From contig JALQPE010000525.1 in assembly GCA_030407315.1 (NCBI GenBank), forward strand, positions 1-21,082: 21,082 bases of DNA, in the 5' to 3' direction. The notes beneath the pieces are model-generated. The model did no database searches. It worked only from the letters and a program-made list of their open reading frames with translations, and was not told where the DNA came from. Shown in pieces: positions 1 through 10,264 of the stretch. Position 1 is the stretch's first letter; each line of letters begins with the position of its first letter. The position numbers were made by a program, and so were the translations under genes. This DNA comes from Asparagopsis taxiformis (taxonomy: Eukaryota > Rhodophyta > Florideophyceae > Bonnemaisoniales > Bonnemaisoniaceae).

Positions 1-362
1 GAAAATTTTAGAATTTCTGGGCTAGCCAGCAATGTAATTTAAGCCGGACATCCACCGGACGTCATTTCTGGGTTGTTCGTGTGCTGCTCACATCCACGCA
101 TTACAGCAACCACGCAGGCGGGCCACCTGCTCATACGAGTGCACGTAGTATGTGTGCAGCACGATGAGATGAGTAGTGTTTGTCGTGAGAAAGTGGGGTG
201 GGAGCATGTCGAAACAAGGACCAAAACTTTGCCCTGGCGTATTGAGCTGAGCCTGGAATCGATCCTTCGTGAGATGTGGCTTTGCTTACAGTTGATGCTT
301 ACAGAAGCCAGCGATGGCCCCGCTCGGGGCGTCGGATGGCTTCTTCTGGGGCCGTTGTGGCC

Positions 363-590
363 AGATTAGACACCTTGATTTGAGTTGAATTTTGAGCCAT
401 TCTCAAAAACATGCACATGTGAACATGTTTTTGAGATGGGGGTGTGCCGTACGGCACTTTCGACCGCCCAAATCGATGTATTTTTGCATTTTTTTCTGAC
501 TGAAATTTTAGAATTTCTGGGCTCGCCAGCAATGCAATTGAGCTGGACATTCACCGGACGTCCATTTCAGGTTGGTCGAGTATTGCACAT
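363..590 (+). repeat. Dispersed double-palindrome module, copy 1
   Basis: Core at 402-457. A hairpin with arms CTCAAAAACATG / CATGTTTTTGAG and a 10-nt loop containing CACATGTG is followed after 8 nt by the perfect palindrome GTGCCGTACGGCAC. Downstream come an A/T-rich spacer, TTTTAGAATTTCTGGGCT, CCAGCAATGCAATTGAGC and a tip GGACATTCACCGGACGTCC. The same order is seen in every full copy in the window. Confidence 0.9.
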
Positions 591-1374
591 GGATACAGTT
601 TTTGCAGCTATTTCTCAGCCCAACATTTTAGAATTTCAGGGCTGACCAGCAATGTAACCGAGCCGGACTTCCACTGGACGTCCATTTCAAGCTAGGCGAG
701 TGCTGCACATTTGCTCGCATCGCAGCAACTAAGCAAGTGTTGAGAGCACCGAGATGCCATGCAGACAAGAGGGAATCGGCTGCAAACGGCTTCCCTGGTC
801 GGCGGCTGGATGTCTGGATGTGAATGGCTGCAAGCATGGAAATCTTGCTACCGCACGGCGCATACACACTGCAGCAGCACATCACTGACGCATGCGAAAG
901 TTGGGTGCTGCAGTGCGTGGTTGTTTGTGTGTTTGTGTGTGTATGACGAACCTTGTGGTATCCCTAGGCGTGCACTGGTGCAAAAAGTTTGGACTGCCCC
1001 ATCGGTCGTACTTTGACGCATTTACATGCATCGGAGAACGACCAAGGAGGTAGAGCAGCAATCGCTGTTGGCTGAGCGTCCAAACTAGAGGGCTTTGGGC
1101 AATGGTTCTATAGCAGTCATTTAAAGGACGCCCACCGTTGATGACTGAGATCCACGGTGTGTTTAGTATTCATGGTGTTGTCCTGCATTGGCGGACGTCG
1201 AAGACGAGTACTTCCAGTGAGCGTCCAAGGTGAACAGCTCAGCAGAGGATTATGATGTGGATGTGAAGGCATGGATGAGGCCAGCAGGAACGTTTCTGCA
1301 AGATGGGCGTGAGTGGGTAAGTGAGCGGGGAGGGCCGCTCGGGGCGCTTGGTAGCCTCTGGGGCCGTTGTGGCC

Positions 1375-1603
1375 AAATTAGAATCAAGCCTATGTCCGGC
1401 GGACGTCCTGAATTGCTTTATTTTTTGGGCTATTCTCAAAAACATGCACATGTGAACATGTTTTTGAGATGGGGGTGTGCCGTACGGCACTTTTGACCGC
1501 CCAAATCGATGTATTTTTGCATTTTTTTCTGACTGAAATTTTAGAATTTCTGGGCTCGCCAGCAATGCAATTGCGCTGGTCATTCACCGGACGTCCATTT
1601 CCA
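1375..1603 (+). repeat. Dispersed double-palindrome module, copy 2
   Basis: Invariant core at 1435-1490, same order of parts as the copy at 363-590. It is preceded by a GGGGCCGTTGTGGCCA stretch also found before the first copy. It ends at the inner boundary of the inverted repeat. Confidence 0.9.
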
Positions 1604-4375
1604 TTTCAGATCTACTGGTTGCACTAGGCCTGAAAGTGTTTCTGGATAGGGCCGAATAACGACCTGGGCAGCACGCACTGCGTAAGATGATCTGTGGGAT
1701 GCAGACTGCAAGGATTGCTATGGTGATTCTGGCTGGGGAATGTGGTAAGCTTGATTGTTGCGTGGCTTTGTATCTCCTTGCCTGCCATTTTGCTTGGATA
1801 TCATATCATATCATAAATGATTCACACGAGCGATCAAACCGAAGACGCCGACTCGGCACAACTACCAACTCTCCTAGCTTCGAGCTAGCGCCATCTAAGA
1901 GCAACTTGTGACACTCAAGACGAATACGTTGTGCTGATCTCTGCAATGAAAATTGAGTTAGTGCTGCAGTTCTTTTGGTCGATGCCAATATGCAGGGATA
2001 CTGTTTACACCATTTGGGAGTCAAGAAGTTCTCGGATTGCAAATCAAATCAGATTATGGTAGAATATCTGACTGTTCTCTCTTCCCTTCACCACATCTGC
2101 ATCCGGAGCTGAGCTAAGCTGAGCTGGAGGGAACCCGGCCGCTGACCCCTGTCATTCTCATAAAAATCTTAATGCAATACTATTCGTGTTTGGTAATGTA
2201 ATTGCTAATGAAAATTTATACAAGTCTGGAATAAACGTTGCAGTGGTTTTTTGTAGCTATCGATACTTGCTAAAAATCTGCAGCTTTTGCTTCTCGCATG
2301 GACGAGTTGCAGTAGGGGGGTTACAAAACGTATTGTTTCATATTTTGCACCGTGGCTCCGAGCTCCAGGCCGCATACGACCGCCTTCAATTCAGATTACC
2401 TGGTGCTGCGCATCGGGGTTTGACAGGTGTCGGAACAAGACAAATCCTCCCACTTTGTGTTTGTTTGATTTCTGCCACAAACGAGAGGCAATCAGGGTCT
2501 CTGTTCACATAGAGAAGGATTTAATATATGCGCTCATTGCCGTCGTAGATGCTTTTAACAATGGCCAGTACGTTTCTCTCGGCCGCCGCCGGGTACGGTC
2601 GGACTGAAAGATCGGGGAGATGTGTGGAGAGTGGTGTTTGGATAGAGACGCACGTTGCGATGGATGGAAGGTGATGATTTCATGCTGAAGCGATGGGAGA
2701 TGGATGGATATGGTTGGATGAAATCTAGTACTCCGAAGGAGGCCTTTTCTCGAGGAAGAGGCATTATATTCTCACAAAGCATGTAGATACTGGTTTCCAG
2801 TTTGGTATGCTATTGTAGCTCAATTCACATCTTATCTACACGTACGTATGGAGAGAGATCCAAGTGTGCGTGGCACAAGTCCAATGGTGAAACAACGCAG
2901 TATGAAACTACCACAGATAAGGCGGCGTACAAAAGCCTCGACTCAAGGCAGCTCTCAGGCTTTCGTGAGCACCGACTTCGTTCCACCAAGATGTTGCGGA
3001 AATATGTGCTGGTCTAACTTGATACGACCATTGGACAGTTTTGCTCTCTAAGCAATGAGCGAAAAATCAATGATTGCGCGTGTCGTCGGTACGGTCTTGT
3101 AATGTTAGCTCAACCAATAACATCTAACGTTGAGTTATCCACCCTCTGCCGTGTCGCGTCGTAAATTTGCACAGAAAATTTGTTTCAAATCTTTGCTCCA
3201 ATTATCAGCTCAAATACGGCATTGATCTCCAGCTTCATCTGGACAGAAACACCGATCGCGCGATGTCTGTCTCAGATAAACCGCCGTCAAACGCCATGCG
3301 GAAAGTTTCATCGCTTCCCGTTGCGACTGAATCTGCAAACGCCACACAACAATTTGCCCTTTCCGCGTCCGGAACGAACGCCGAGTACATGTCGTCAGGT
3401 TCCTGATCAACTGGATCGATGGAGCTTGCTCTGCAGGAGAGCAGGACAGGCGGTTTGTTATGCCTGGACAATTTCCATACCGATCTCCCTTCTTGAGTGC
3501 AAAATTATGAGTCTAGAAATTGACCTGCATCGGCTGCTGTATCACATCTGTGCTAAGGATTGATGATACCCGTACCGCTGAGAAATTGCAGCTCTGGTAA
3601 CGTGGGGATGATGTGCTGAACACGCAGAACGCTGATCCATAACGGGACTGCTTCATAGGCATAGTACGGAATGTATTGAGACAGCCCAAGCGAATTCAGG
3701 AGGGAGCACCAGGGCAGTGCGCGGTGACTCAGCAGATACCAGTGGTGAGTGGTCTAAATGGGGCTACACACGAGTTTGTCAATGAACAGTCTATTTTAGT
3801 TTGGAAATGTGTCGGATGGATGGTATGTTGTAAATGTCGACAGATTTGAGGAAGCGATAGAAGCAATCAGCACCGTGTAGTTGCATCAAGGCTTTAGTGG
3901 CCATTGCTAGAGAACTTTCTCCAATGCCATTATTGCAGGATAGGCAGAAAACCCGGCCGGCTTCGAGATTGAAGAATTCATTGCGCAGATTGAATGAATG
4001 CAATTGACGGAGAATGCAGAAGTATACAATGGTATCGTTTTGGAGGGTGACGTAGGGGAAACATGTTGGGCTTGTTGGAAATGCTGAGAGCGATGATGAG
4101 ATCCAGTCGTTTCCGTCGTAGATGGCGGTGCTTATTTTCTGCACGGCTAGCTTGTCTGCTGGGCGACTGGGCGGTATTGGCGTACGATGAAGCGGAACTG
4201 GTGGTGTTTAAATGACATTTTTTGTTTGGAGATGGATGTATGTGTGCGACTAGAATGTAGTAAGAGGATGAAATTGTTTATGTTTGATGGGCGTCGCATG
4301 TTAGGGGACTTTATGTCGTGTGGGGCAATAATGTCTCAAGTATTTGAAGCAGACAGCAATCGCTTGAGCACATAT
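1604..4375. other. Spacer of the inverted repeat, no convincing gene
   Basis: This unique sequence lies between the two arms. Open frames are short and most start at non-ATG codons. The better ones are on the minus strand: 3791-4144 (described separately) and 3235-3471, whose translation has a balanced acidic and hydrophobic composition but no recognisable motif. Plus-strand frames at 2186-2512 and 3180-3563 are open but look compositionally random. A short TATCA run (about 1799-1814) is the only simple repeat noticed. The stretch could hold decayed exons of a minus-strand gene. I cannot show this. Confidence 0.5.
3791..4144 (-). pseudogene. Possible exon or gene fragment, unknown protein
   Basis: This minus-strand frame of about 117 codons has protein-like composition (mixed aromatic, acidic and hydrophobic residues). 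It has no ATG near its start: the first codon of the open stretch used here is GTG, with an in-frame TAG two codons upstream. A GTGCAG just at the start could be a splice acceptor, in which case this would be an internal or terminal exon ending at the stop near 3791. No domain was recognised. It may equally be chance, because stop-poor stretches occur elsewhere in this spacer. Confidence 0.25.
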
Positions 4376-4604
4376 AGACGTCCGATGAATGACCAGCGCA
4401 ATTGCATTGCTGGCGAGCCCAGAAATTCTAAAATTTCAGTCAGAAAAAAATGCAAAAATACATCGATTTGGGCGGTCAAAAGTGCCGTACGGCACACCCC
4501 CATCTCAAAAACATGTTCACATGTGCATGTTTTTGAGAATAGCCCAAAAAATAAAGCAATTCAGGACGTCCGCCGGACATAGGCTTGATTCTAATTTGGC
4601 CACA
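4376..4604 (-). repeat. Dispersed double-palindrome module, copy 3 (inverted)
   Basis: Invariant core at 4482-4537 on the minus strand. It is the mirror of the copy at 1375-1603 and marks the inner end of the right arm. Confidence 0.9.
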
Positions 4605-5379
4605 ACGGCCCCAGAGGCTACCAAGCGCCCCGAGCGGCCCCTCCCCGCTCACTTACCCACTCACGCCCATCTTGCAGAAACGTTCCTGCTGGCCTCATCC
4701 ATGCCTTCACATCCACATCATAATCCTCTGCTGAGCTGTTCACCTTGGACGCTCACTGGAAGTACTCGTCTTCGACGTCCGCCAATGCAGGACAACACCA
4801 TGAATACTAAACACACCGTGGATCTCAGTCATCAACGGTGGGCGTCCTTTAAATGACTGCTATAGAACCATTGCCCAAAGCCCTCTAGTTTGGACGCTCA
4901 GCCAACAGCGATTGCTGCTCTACCTCCTTGGTCGTTCTCCGATGCATGTAAATGCGTCAAAGTACGACCGATGGGGCAGTCCAAACTTTTTGCACCAGTG
5001 CACGCCTAGGGATACCACAAGGTTCGTCATACACACACAAACACACAAACAACCACGCACTGCAGCACCCAACTTTCGCATGCGTCAGTGATGTGCTGCT
5101 GCAGTGTGTATGCGCCGTGCGGTAGCAAGATTTCCATGCTTGCAGCCATTCACATCCAGACATCCAGCCGCCGACCAGGGAAGCCGTTTGCAGCCGATTC
5201 CCTCTTGTCTGCATGGCATCTCGGTGCTCTCAACACTTGCTTAGTTGCTGCGATGCGAGCAAATGTGCAGCACTCGCCTAGCTTGAAATGGACGTCCAGT
5301 GGAAGTCCGGCTCGGTTACATTGCTGGTCAGCCCTGAAATTCTAAAATGTTGGGCTGAGAAATAGCTGCAAAACTGTAT

Positions 5380-5614
5380 CCATGTGCAATACTCGACCAA
5401 CCTGAAATGGACGTCCGGTGAATGTCCAGCTCAATTGCATTGCTGGCGAGCCCAGAAATTCTAAAATTTCAGTCAGAAAAAAAATGCAAAAATACATCGA
5501 TTTGGGCGGTCGAAAGTGCCGTACGGCACACCCCCATCTCAAAAACATGTTCACATGTGCATGTTTTTGAGAATGGCTCAAAATTCAACTCAAATCAAGG
5601 TGTCTAATCTGGCC
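5380..5614 (-). repeat. Dispersed double-palindrome module, copy 4 (inverted)
   Basis: Invariant core at 5516-5571 on the minus strand. It mirrors the copy at 363-590 and differs from it by a single extra A in the A-run near 5481. Confidence 0.9.
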
Positions 5615-5968
5615 ACAACGGCCCCAGAAGAAGCCATCCGACGCCCCGAGCGGGGCCATCGCTGGCTTCTGTAAGCATCAACTGTAAGCAAAGCCACATC
5701 TCACGAAGGATCGATTCCAGGCTCAGGCTCAATACGCCAGGGCAAAGTTTTGGTCCTTGTTTCGACATGCTCCCACCCCACTTTCTCACGACAAACACTA
5801 CTCATCCATCGTGCTGCACATACTACGTGCACTTCGTATGAGCAGTGGGCCCGCCTGCGTGGTTGCTGTAATGCGTGGATGTGAGCAGCACACGAACAAC
5901 CCAGAATGGACGTCTGGTGGATGTCCGGCTCAATTGCATTGCTGGCCAGCCCAGAAATTCTAAAATTT

Positions 5969-6690
5969 CCAAAAAGTCAATTTGGTGGCCCATCATCTCC
6001 CGTGCAGAAAACTTTCGCACTCATTTCTGATATACGTTTTGACATGTTTCTTACTTTTAAGCATCAGGAAAGGCGTTACGGAAAATTGGGACTACGCCAC
6101 TTGTGAGCCGCGTCGTCTGAGATAGCGAGTAGAGTTTGTTGTATAGTATTTATATTGTATTCTAAATGTGCGTTCGAGACCTCGTTTGTAATGTTCTCGT
6201 GGTTTTGTGGGTATCAGTTTTGTGCTCACTTCTGGCAGCCCAATGGTGGAATGTGCCTGAGCGATCAATCATCACCTACTGCTAGGTCATACATTTTGCT
6301 GGAAACGTTTGCTTGGAAGGACGAATGACCGCCGTGGGAGATGGATTTTCAATTAATTCATTTGAAATAATAAAATTATATTAATTGCGAACTTCATGGA
6401 ATAAGTTTGTGCTTTACAGTAGATATTACAGGGATCATTTAAGGGAAGCAAATGGATTGTGATATATATGATTATACCATTTCGATGTTCTCGATCCGGA
6501 TCTCATCATTCGGGAGTTCAGAGACCATGGCTTGGGCCATTATTAATCTCAATACCGGCGATGATATGGAGTATGCACAGCAGGACTTAAGCTGACGTTG
6601 AAAGCTGTCCAGTCGACGCCGCAGGTTAACCTGTGGAATTCCACTTCTCCGCCGTCACTGGCTGAGGTTCTTTGGCCGTGTTTCCTTTCT
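5969..6690. other. Intergenic stretch, nothing recognised
   Basis: No open frame with coding character, no tandem repeat and no copy of the window's other repeats was seen here. The part around 6340-6480 is A/T-rich. From about 6600 the plus strand becomes G- and T-rich, leading into the repeat array that follows. Confidence 0.5.
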
Positions 6691-8165
6691 TTGGTGTAGA
6701 GGATAGAACGACGGTGAGTATGGCAGTTTGGAGAGTATGCAGCGAGGGAAGGGTGTGTTTTGAGTCGTACTGTTGTCGTTGATGCGATATAGATTCAATA
6801 GAAGCTTCGTGAGTCATGGTTTGCATGTTGTGAACGATGGGAGGCAGGTAAGTAAGTGAGTCTCGCGGGTGTGCAATAAGGGATGCATGGGTTTTTAGTC
6901 TGACTGTTCTGGTTCATTTTGATGTTGTATAGGTGGTGCAGGAATAGTGATGAAGTAAGGTAAGTTTCATTGAGGTTAAAGACGGGTTTCGCGATGAAAT
7001 GGAATGCTGACTACATTTTTTCGTTGCACGATTTGTGACTTATTGGTTGTATTGTTTGTATGATGTAACGAGATGAAGAGGTTAAGTGCGTCCTGACTCA
7101 GGATTCACCCTCGGAGGGTACGAAGCGAGGGAAGTGTTTGTTTTGAATTTGACTGTCGTCTTTTATGCAATATTTATTTATTGGGAGCTTAGTGATTCAT
7201 GGTGCATATTTGCTGAAGGGTGGAAGGGAGGTAGGCGAGCATTTGAGGGGTGCAGTGAGTGGAATGTGGTGCAGTGAGTGGAATGTGGGTTTTGAGTCTG
7301 ACTGCTGTGGTTGATGCTGATTTTGTGTAGGTGATTCTGGAATGGTGATGACGGAAGGTAAGTTACATTGAGCGCCTAGTTAAGTTGCGCGAAGATATGG
7401 AATGCTGACTACATTTTTTTGTACAACTTTTGACTTATGGTTTCTATTGTGTGCAGGATACAACGAGGGTAAGTGAGTTCTGAGGGTATGCAGCGAGGGA
7501 AGCATGGGTTTTCAGTCCGACTGTTGTTGTTGATTTCGATTTTTTGTAGGTGATGCAGGAATGGTGATGACGGAAGGTAAGTTGCATTTAGCGCGCAGTC
7601 CGGTGGTGCGAAGATGCGGAATGTTGACTTCATTTGTTGGTTGTGAGATTTTTGACTTTTGGTCTGTATTTTGTGTAGAATGAAACGAGGGTAAGTGAGT
7701 TCTGAGGGTATGCATCGAGGGAAGTGTTTGTTTCGAATCTGACTATTGCAGTTGATGCGATATTTATTCATTGGAAGCTTATCAAGTCATGGTGCGTATT
7801 GTGTCGAGCGAAGGAAAGTGCGGAAGTTTTGAGAGTATGCTGAGAGGGACATGTGGGTTTTGAGTCCGACTGTTGTTGTTGATTTCGATTTTGTGCAGGT
7901 GATGCAGGAATGGTGATGACAGAAGGTAAGTTTCATTGAGCGCCAGGATGTGTTTTGCGAAGATATGGACTGCTGACTATGATTATTCATTGCAAGGTTT
8001 TTGGATCATGGTTTGTATTTTGTGTAGGATGGATGAGAGGTAAGTGAGGAAGTTTCTAGGATATCTGTCGTGGTAAGCGTTGCTTTTGAGTCTGACTGTT
8101 GTGGTTGATTCTGATGTTGTGTATGTGATGCAGGAGTGGTGAAGCAGGAACGGCAGGACTGAAGG
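6691..8165 (+). repeat. Diverged tandem array of splice-bracketed 12- and 27-nt blocks
   Basis: Short blocks are repeatedly preceded by a T-rich tract ending in AG and followed by a GTAAGT-type donor. The 27-nt blocks (start GTGATGCAGG or GTGGTGCAGG) lie at 6933-6959, 7331-7357, 7550-7576 and 7899-7925, with a decayed one near 8133. The 12-nt blocks lie at 6702-6713, 6836-6847 (acceptor AG lost), 7219-7230 (donor GTAGGC), 7457-7468, 7679-7690 and 8028-8039. Intervals read as introns would be 99, 81, 102, 208 and 102 nt in the best part (7358-8027). Both block lengths are multiples of three. In the only stop-poor phase the 27-nt block reads DAGMVMTE plus a shared Gly codon, but the block at 7679 carries an in-frame TGA and the one at 6933 a TAA. 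The array has clearly spread by segmental duplication. Whether it is spliced is unproven. From 8165 to 8486 the G/T-rich sequence continues without blocks or genes. Confidence 0.7.
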
Positions 8166-8486
8166 AGAGTGAAGAAGGGATGTAGGAAGATGGGGAATGA
8201 AGCTGTGAGGTGTTTCTGGTATGTGTATATTTTGGGGCATACGATAGAAGTGAGAGTGGGTTTCAAGTGGTGTAAGATTTTGCTGACCATGTTCGTGTTT
8301 GATGTCTTGATGATGTAATGGGCTGGGGTGGTGTCGAGGAAAGCGGGGATGGAATTGGGAAGGAGCGGATTTTTGTAATCTAGGTCGTGAGGGTTCTTGC
8401 AGTATGTGCGGATGGTGGTGCATGGCGTTCGGATGGTAGGGAGAACGTGATAGTGAGGGAGATGGGTGATCGACGATATGCTGACA

Positions 8487-8654
8487 GGTATTTTGTATTC
8501 TGGCTGGATACGTATTTCGTATTCTGGCTGGATACGTATTTCGTATTCTGGCTGGATACGTATTTCGTATTCTGGCTGGATACGTATTTCCTATTCTAAC
8601 CGGGTATTTATTTCCTATTCTGACCAGATATGTATTCCCTATTCTAGAGAGACG
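8487..8654 (+). repeat. 24-bp minisatellite
   Basis: About seven units of 24 bp (unit type CGTATTTCGTATTCTGGC plus TGGATA). Units two to four (8511-8582) are identical, the first (8487-8510) differs slightly, and the last three (8583-8654) are increasingly diverged. Because 24 is a multiple of three and the unit lacks stops in several phases, long open frames cross it on both strands; these are not evidence of a gene. Confidence 0.93.
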
Positions 8655-8770
8655 TGTTGTATACGAGCAGTTTCCTAAATGAGAGAATAAAATACGGTCC
8701 GATATGGGACCTGAATTTACCATCCGCTGTAATTTCTTCCCTCCCGGTTTTCGCTGATATATTGTATACT

Positions 8771-9157
8771 GGATGTCGGGTCCTAGTATTCCGCCAAACG
8801 TACTAGAGAAAGTGGATGTCGGGTCCTAGTATTCCGCCATATGTACTAGGGAAAGTGGATGTCGGGTCCTAGTATTCCGCCAAACGTACTAGAGAAAGTG
8901 GATGTCGGGTCCTAGTATTCCGCCATATGTACTAGGGAAAGTGGATGTCGGGTCCTAGTATTCCGCCAAACGTACTAGAGAAAGTGGATGCCGGGCCCTA
9001 GTATTCCGCCATATGTACTAGAGAAAGTGGATGTCGGGTCCTAGTATTCCGCCAAACGTACTAGAGAAAGTGGATGTCGGGCCCTAGTATTCCGCCATAT
9101 GTACTAGAGAAAGTGGATGTCGGGTCCTAGTATTCCGCCATATGTACTAGAGAAAGT
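8771..9157 (+). repeat. 43-bp satellite with 86-bp higher-order pattern
   Basis: Nine units of exactly 43 bp start at 8771, 8814, 8857, 8900, 8943, 8986, 9029, 9072 and 9115. Each contains GGTCCTAGTATTCCGCC or GGCCCTAGTATTCCGCC and then TACTAG. Positions 27-30 of the unit alternate AAAC and ATAT in the first eight units, so the working period is 86 bp; the ninth is again of the ATAT type. There are no unique spacers between units, so this is not CRISPR-like. Confidence 0.95.
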
Positions 9158-9271
9158 GGACGTCCGCATCCAAAAAATTTTTATTTTTTTTTGGACGCGG
9201 ACGTTCATTTGTTCTAGTAAATCTCGGGGCCGACTAGGACCCGTACTAGAGAGACTGGACGTCCGCGTCCA
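9142..9271. repeat. Short direct and inverted repeats at the satellite edge
   Basis: GTACTAGAGAAAGTGGACGTCCGC (9148 on) is repeated in direct orientation with changes from 9242 (GTACTAGAGAGACTGGACGT and onward). An inverted copy, GGACGCGGACGTTC and then TTCTAGTA, lies at about 9193-9219. The first direct copy and the inverted copy enclose an A/T-run, giving a foldback. The last satellite unit merges into the first copy, so satellite and foldback share sequence. The stop codon of the minus-strand gene at 9214 lies inside the inverted copy. Confidence 0.75.
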
Positions 9272-9996
9272 CTTCCGAAAACACAGACGGTAATTTGCGT
9301 CCCCTGCTGCTCACGAATGCTTTCCGCCACTTCCGGTTCGTCGTCCACCTCGGTTACGTCCTGCGTAGTAGCTTCGGTGACGTTGGAGCGAGCAGGGTGC
9401 TTCGTGCCTCCACTGGAAGCGCTCGCAGAGCGAGCAGGGCGCTTCGTGCCTCCCGAAACCGGGACGGAGCGTGCTGGATGCTTCGTACCCCCCGAACCAG
9501 TGATTTCGCCTGCTGGACCGGTACTGGGCATCCGTCCCGAGCTGGCCTGGTTCGTCGCTGCGTTGAAGTTTGACGCTGCAGCAGGGGTACGAATGTCGCT
9601 AGGGCCATCCTCCGCAGCGGGGCGCATCATCCGAGTATCCCAAGGGTAAAACGCCGCGGCGTATGCTCCACCCATCGTCTCCGGCGGTCCCTCGGCGCCA
9701 TCAAACATGTACGGGAACGGGAGGTCCTTGAACTTGTCCTTAGTCGCAATGTTGCGCACGACGATATAGTCCTCCTCGTCGGTTTCCGGCAGCTTGTGGT
9801 TGTGCAGCGTGCGCGGAAGGCCAACATCGCCACCAGCAGTGCTCACCGAAGCCGTACCAATATGCACAGCCGCACCGTCCACGTCCGCAAACAAATTGAC
9901 ATCGACGCCGCGCTTGAGTCTGCGCGACTCCGCTGACGCGCTCACTTGATCGCCGCAAACCGTTGAAAACAAACTGCTGAAATGCGTATCCGCCAT
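9214..9996 (-). CDS. Unknown 260-aa protein with SGGTKHPARS-type repeats
   Basis: I do not recognise this protein. The chosen start is the ATG at 9996, which has a strong context (CAACCATGGCG) and begins MADTHFSSLF. The frame is open further upstream to 10116, but that extension looks like untranslated leader. The N-terminal half is mixed globular-type sequence, with an acidic ETDEEDYIVV patch and FKDLPFPYMF. The C-terminal half is low complexity, Pro/Ala/Ser/Gly-rich, with three copies of a repeat of the type SGGTKHPARS encoded by 42- and 39-bp DNA repeats starting near 9386, 9428 and 9467. The last roughly 25 residues are encoded by sequence shared with the repeats at the satellite edge, so the 3' end may have been captured from repeat DNA. 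GC content and codon use look like those of the genes at 12055-15258. No signal peptide or membrane segment was seen. Confidence 0.6.
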   Translation of the reverse strand: MADTHFSSLFSTVCGDQVSASAESRRLKRGVDVNLFADVDGAAVHIGTASVSTAGGDVGLPRTLHNHKLPETDEEDYIVVRNIATKDKFKDLPFPYMFDGAEGPPETMGGAYAAAFYPWDTRMMRPAAEDGPSDIRTPAAASNFNAATNQASSGRMPSTGPAGEITGSGGTKHPARSVPVSGGTKRPARSASASSGGTKHPARSNVTEATTQDVTEVDDEPEVAESIREQQGTQITVCVFGSGRGRPVSLVRVLVGPEIY

Positions 9997-10264
9997 GGTT
10001 GTTGAGTTGGAAAGGAAAAGAGATGGTTGACGTTGACGTATTGGAGTGATGTGGATGGTAGGTTTCACGTTGCTTGAAGAATGGTCGTGAACGCCAATCG
10101 CTGGAAATAATAACACAATAGAAACGAAATTTTGTTAGGTACAGACCTATCGTGACCGCTGGAATGCAAGAGAGGCAATCGAGATGTCAGTGTCCGTTCG
10201 GAACGGGCCCGAGTCGGGCTCTCGAAACCTGACGAGGTGGCGTGAAGCAGGCAGTGTCCTTGAT

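Larger units (their letters stand above)
1..1603 (+). repeat. Left arm of a long inverted repeat
   Basis: This segment reappears in reverse complement at 4376-5968. It begins inside the repeat, so the true outer end may lie before the window. The arm holds two full copies of a dispersed module (hairpin plus palindrome; invariant cores at 402-457 and 1435-1490) and two partial copies of the module's inner part (1-75 and about 622-690). Each is followed by related sequence of the type GTGCTGC...CGCA...ACAGCAAC. The stretch 700-1600 seems almost identical between arms, while the outer 300 bases show several substitutions and indels. Small open frames here (for example 759-1016) are duplicated along with the DNA and show no sign of being genes. 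Confidence 0.92.
4376..5968 (-). repeat. Right arm of the long inverted repeat
   Basis: This is the reverse complement of 1-1603. The inner boundary is sharp: both arms end near a CATTCA(C/T)CGGACGTC tip, after which the sequences differ completely. The outer boundary lies near 5968, just after AATTCTAAAATTT, where the module sequence stops and unrelated DNA begins. The invariant double-palindrome cores are at 4482-4537 and 5516-5571. With a spacer of about 2.77 kb the locus could form a large cruciform, or a long double-stranded RNA hairpin if transcribed through. Confidence 0.92.

Noticed and set aside
759..1016. 85-codon frame conserved exactly in both inverted arms
   Set aside because: The DNA itself is nearly identical between arms, so the protein identity adds no evidence of coding. 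Composition is not protein-like.
1239..1583. Repeated open frame reading through the dispersed module (SPEILKFQSEKNAKIH type) in most copies
   Set aside because: The best-conserved part is palindromic DNA, and the frame changes or breaks between copies. Conservation is at the DNA level.
7983..8723. Long minus-strand open frame of 246 codons with RIRNTYPA-type repeats
   Set aside because: It crosses the G/T-rich block array and the 24-bp minisatellite, which is free of stops in several phases on both strands. The length is explained by composition and repeat period.
8771..9157. CRISPR-like array
   Set aside because: Units are head to tail with no unique spacers, and the window is eukaryotic in character.
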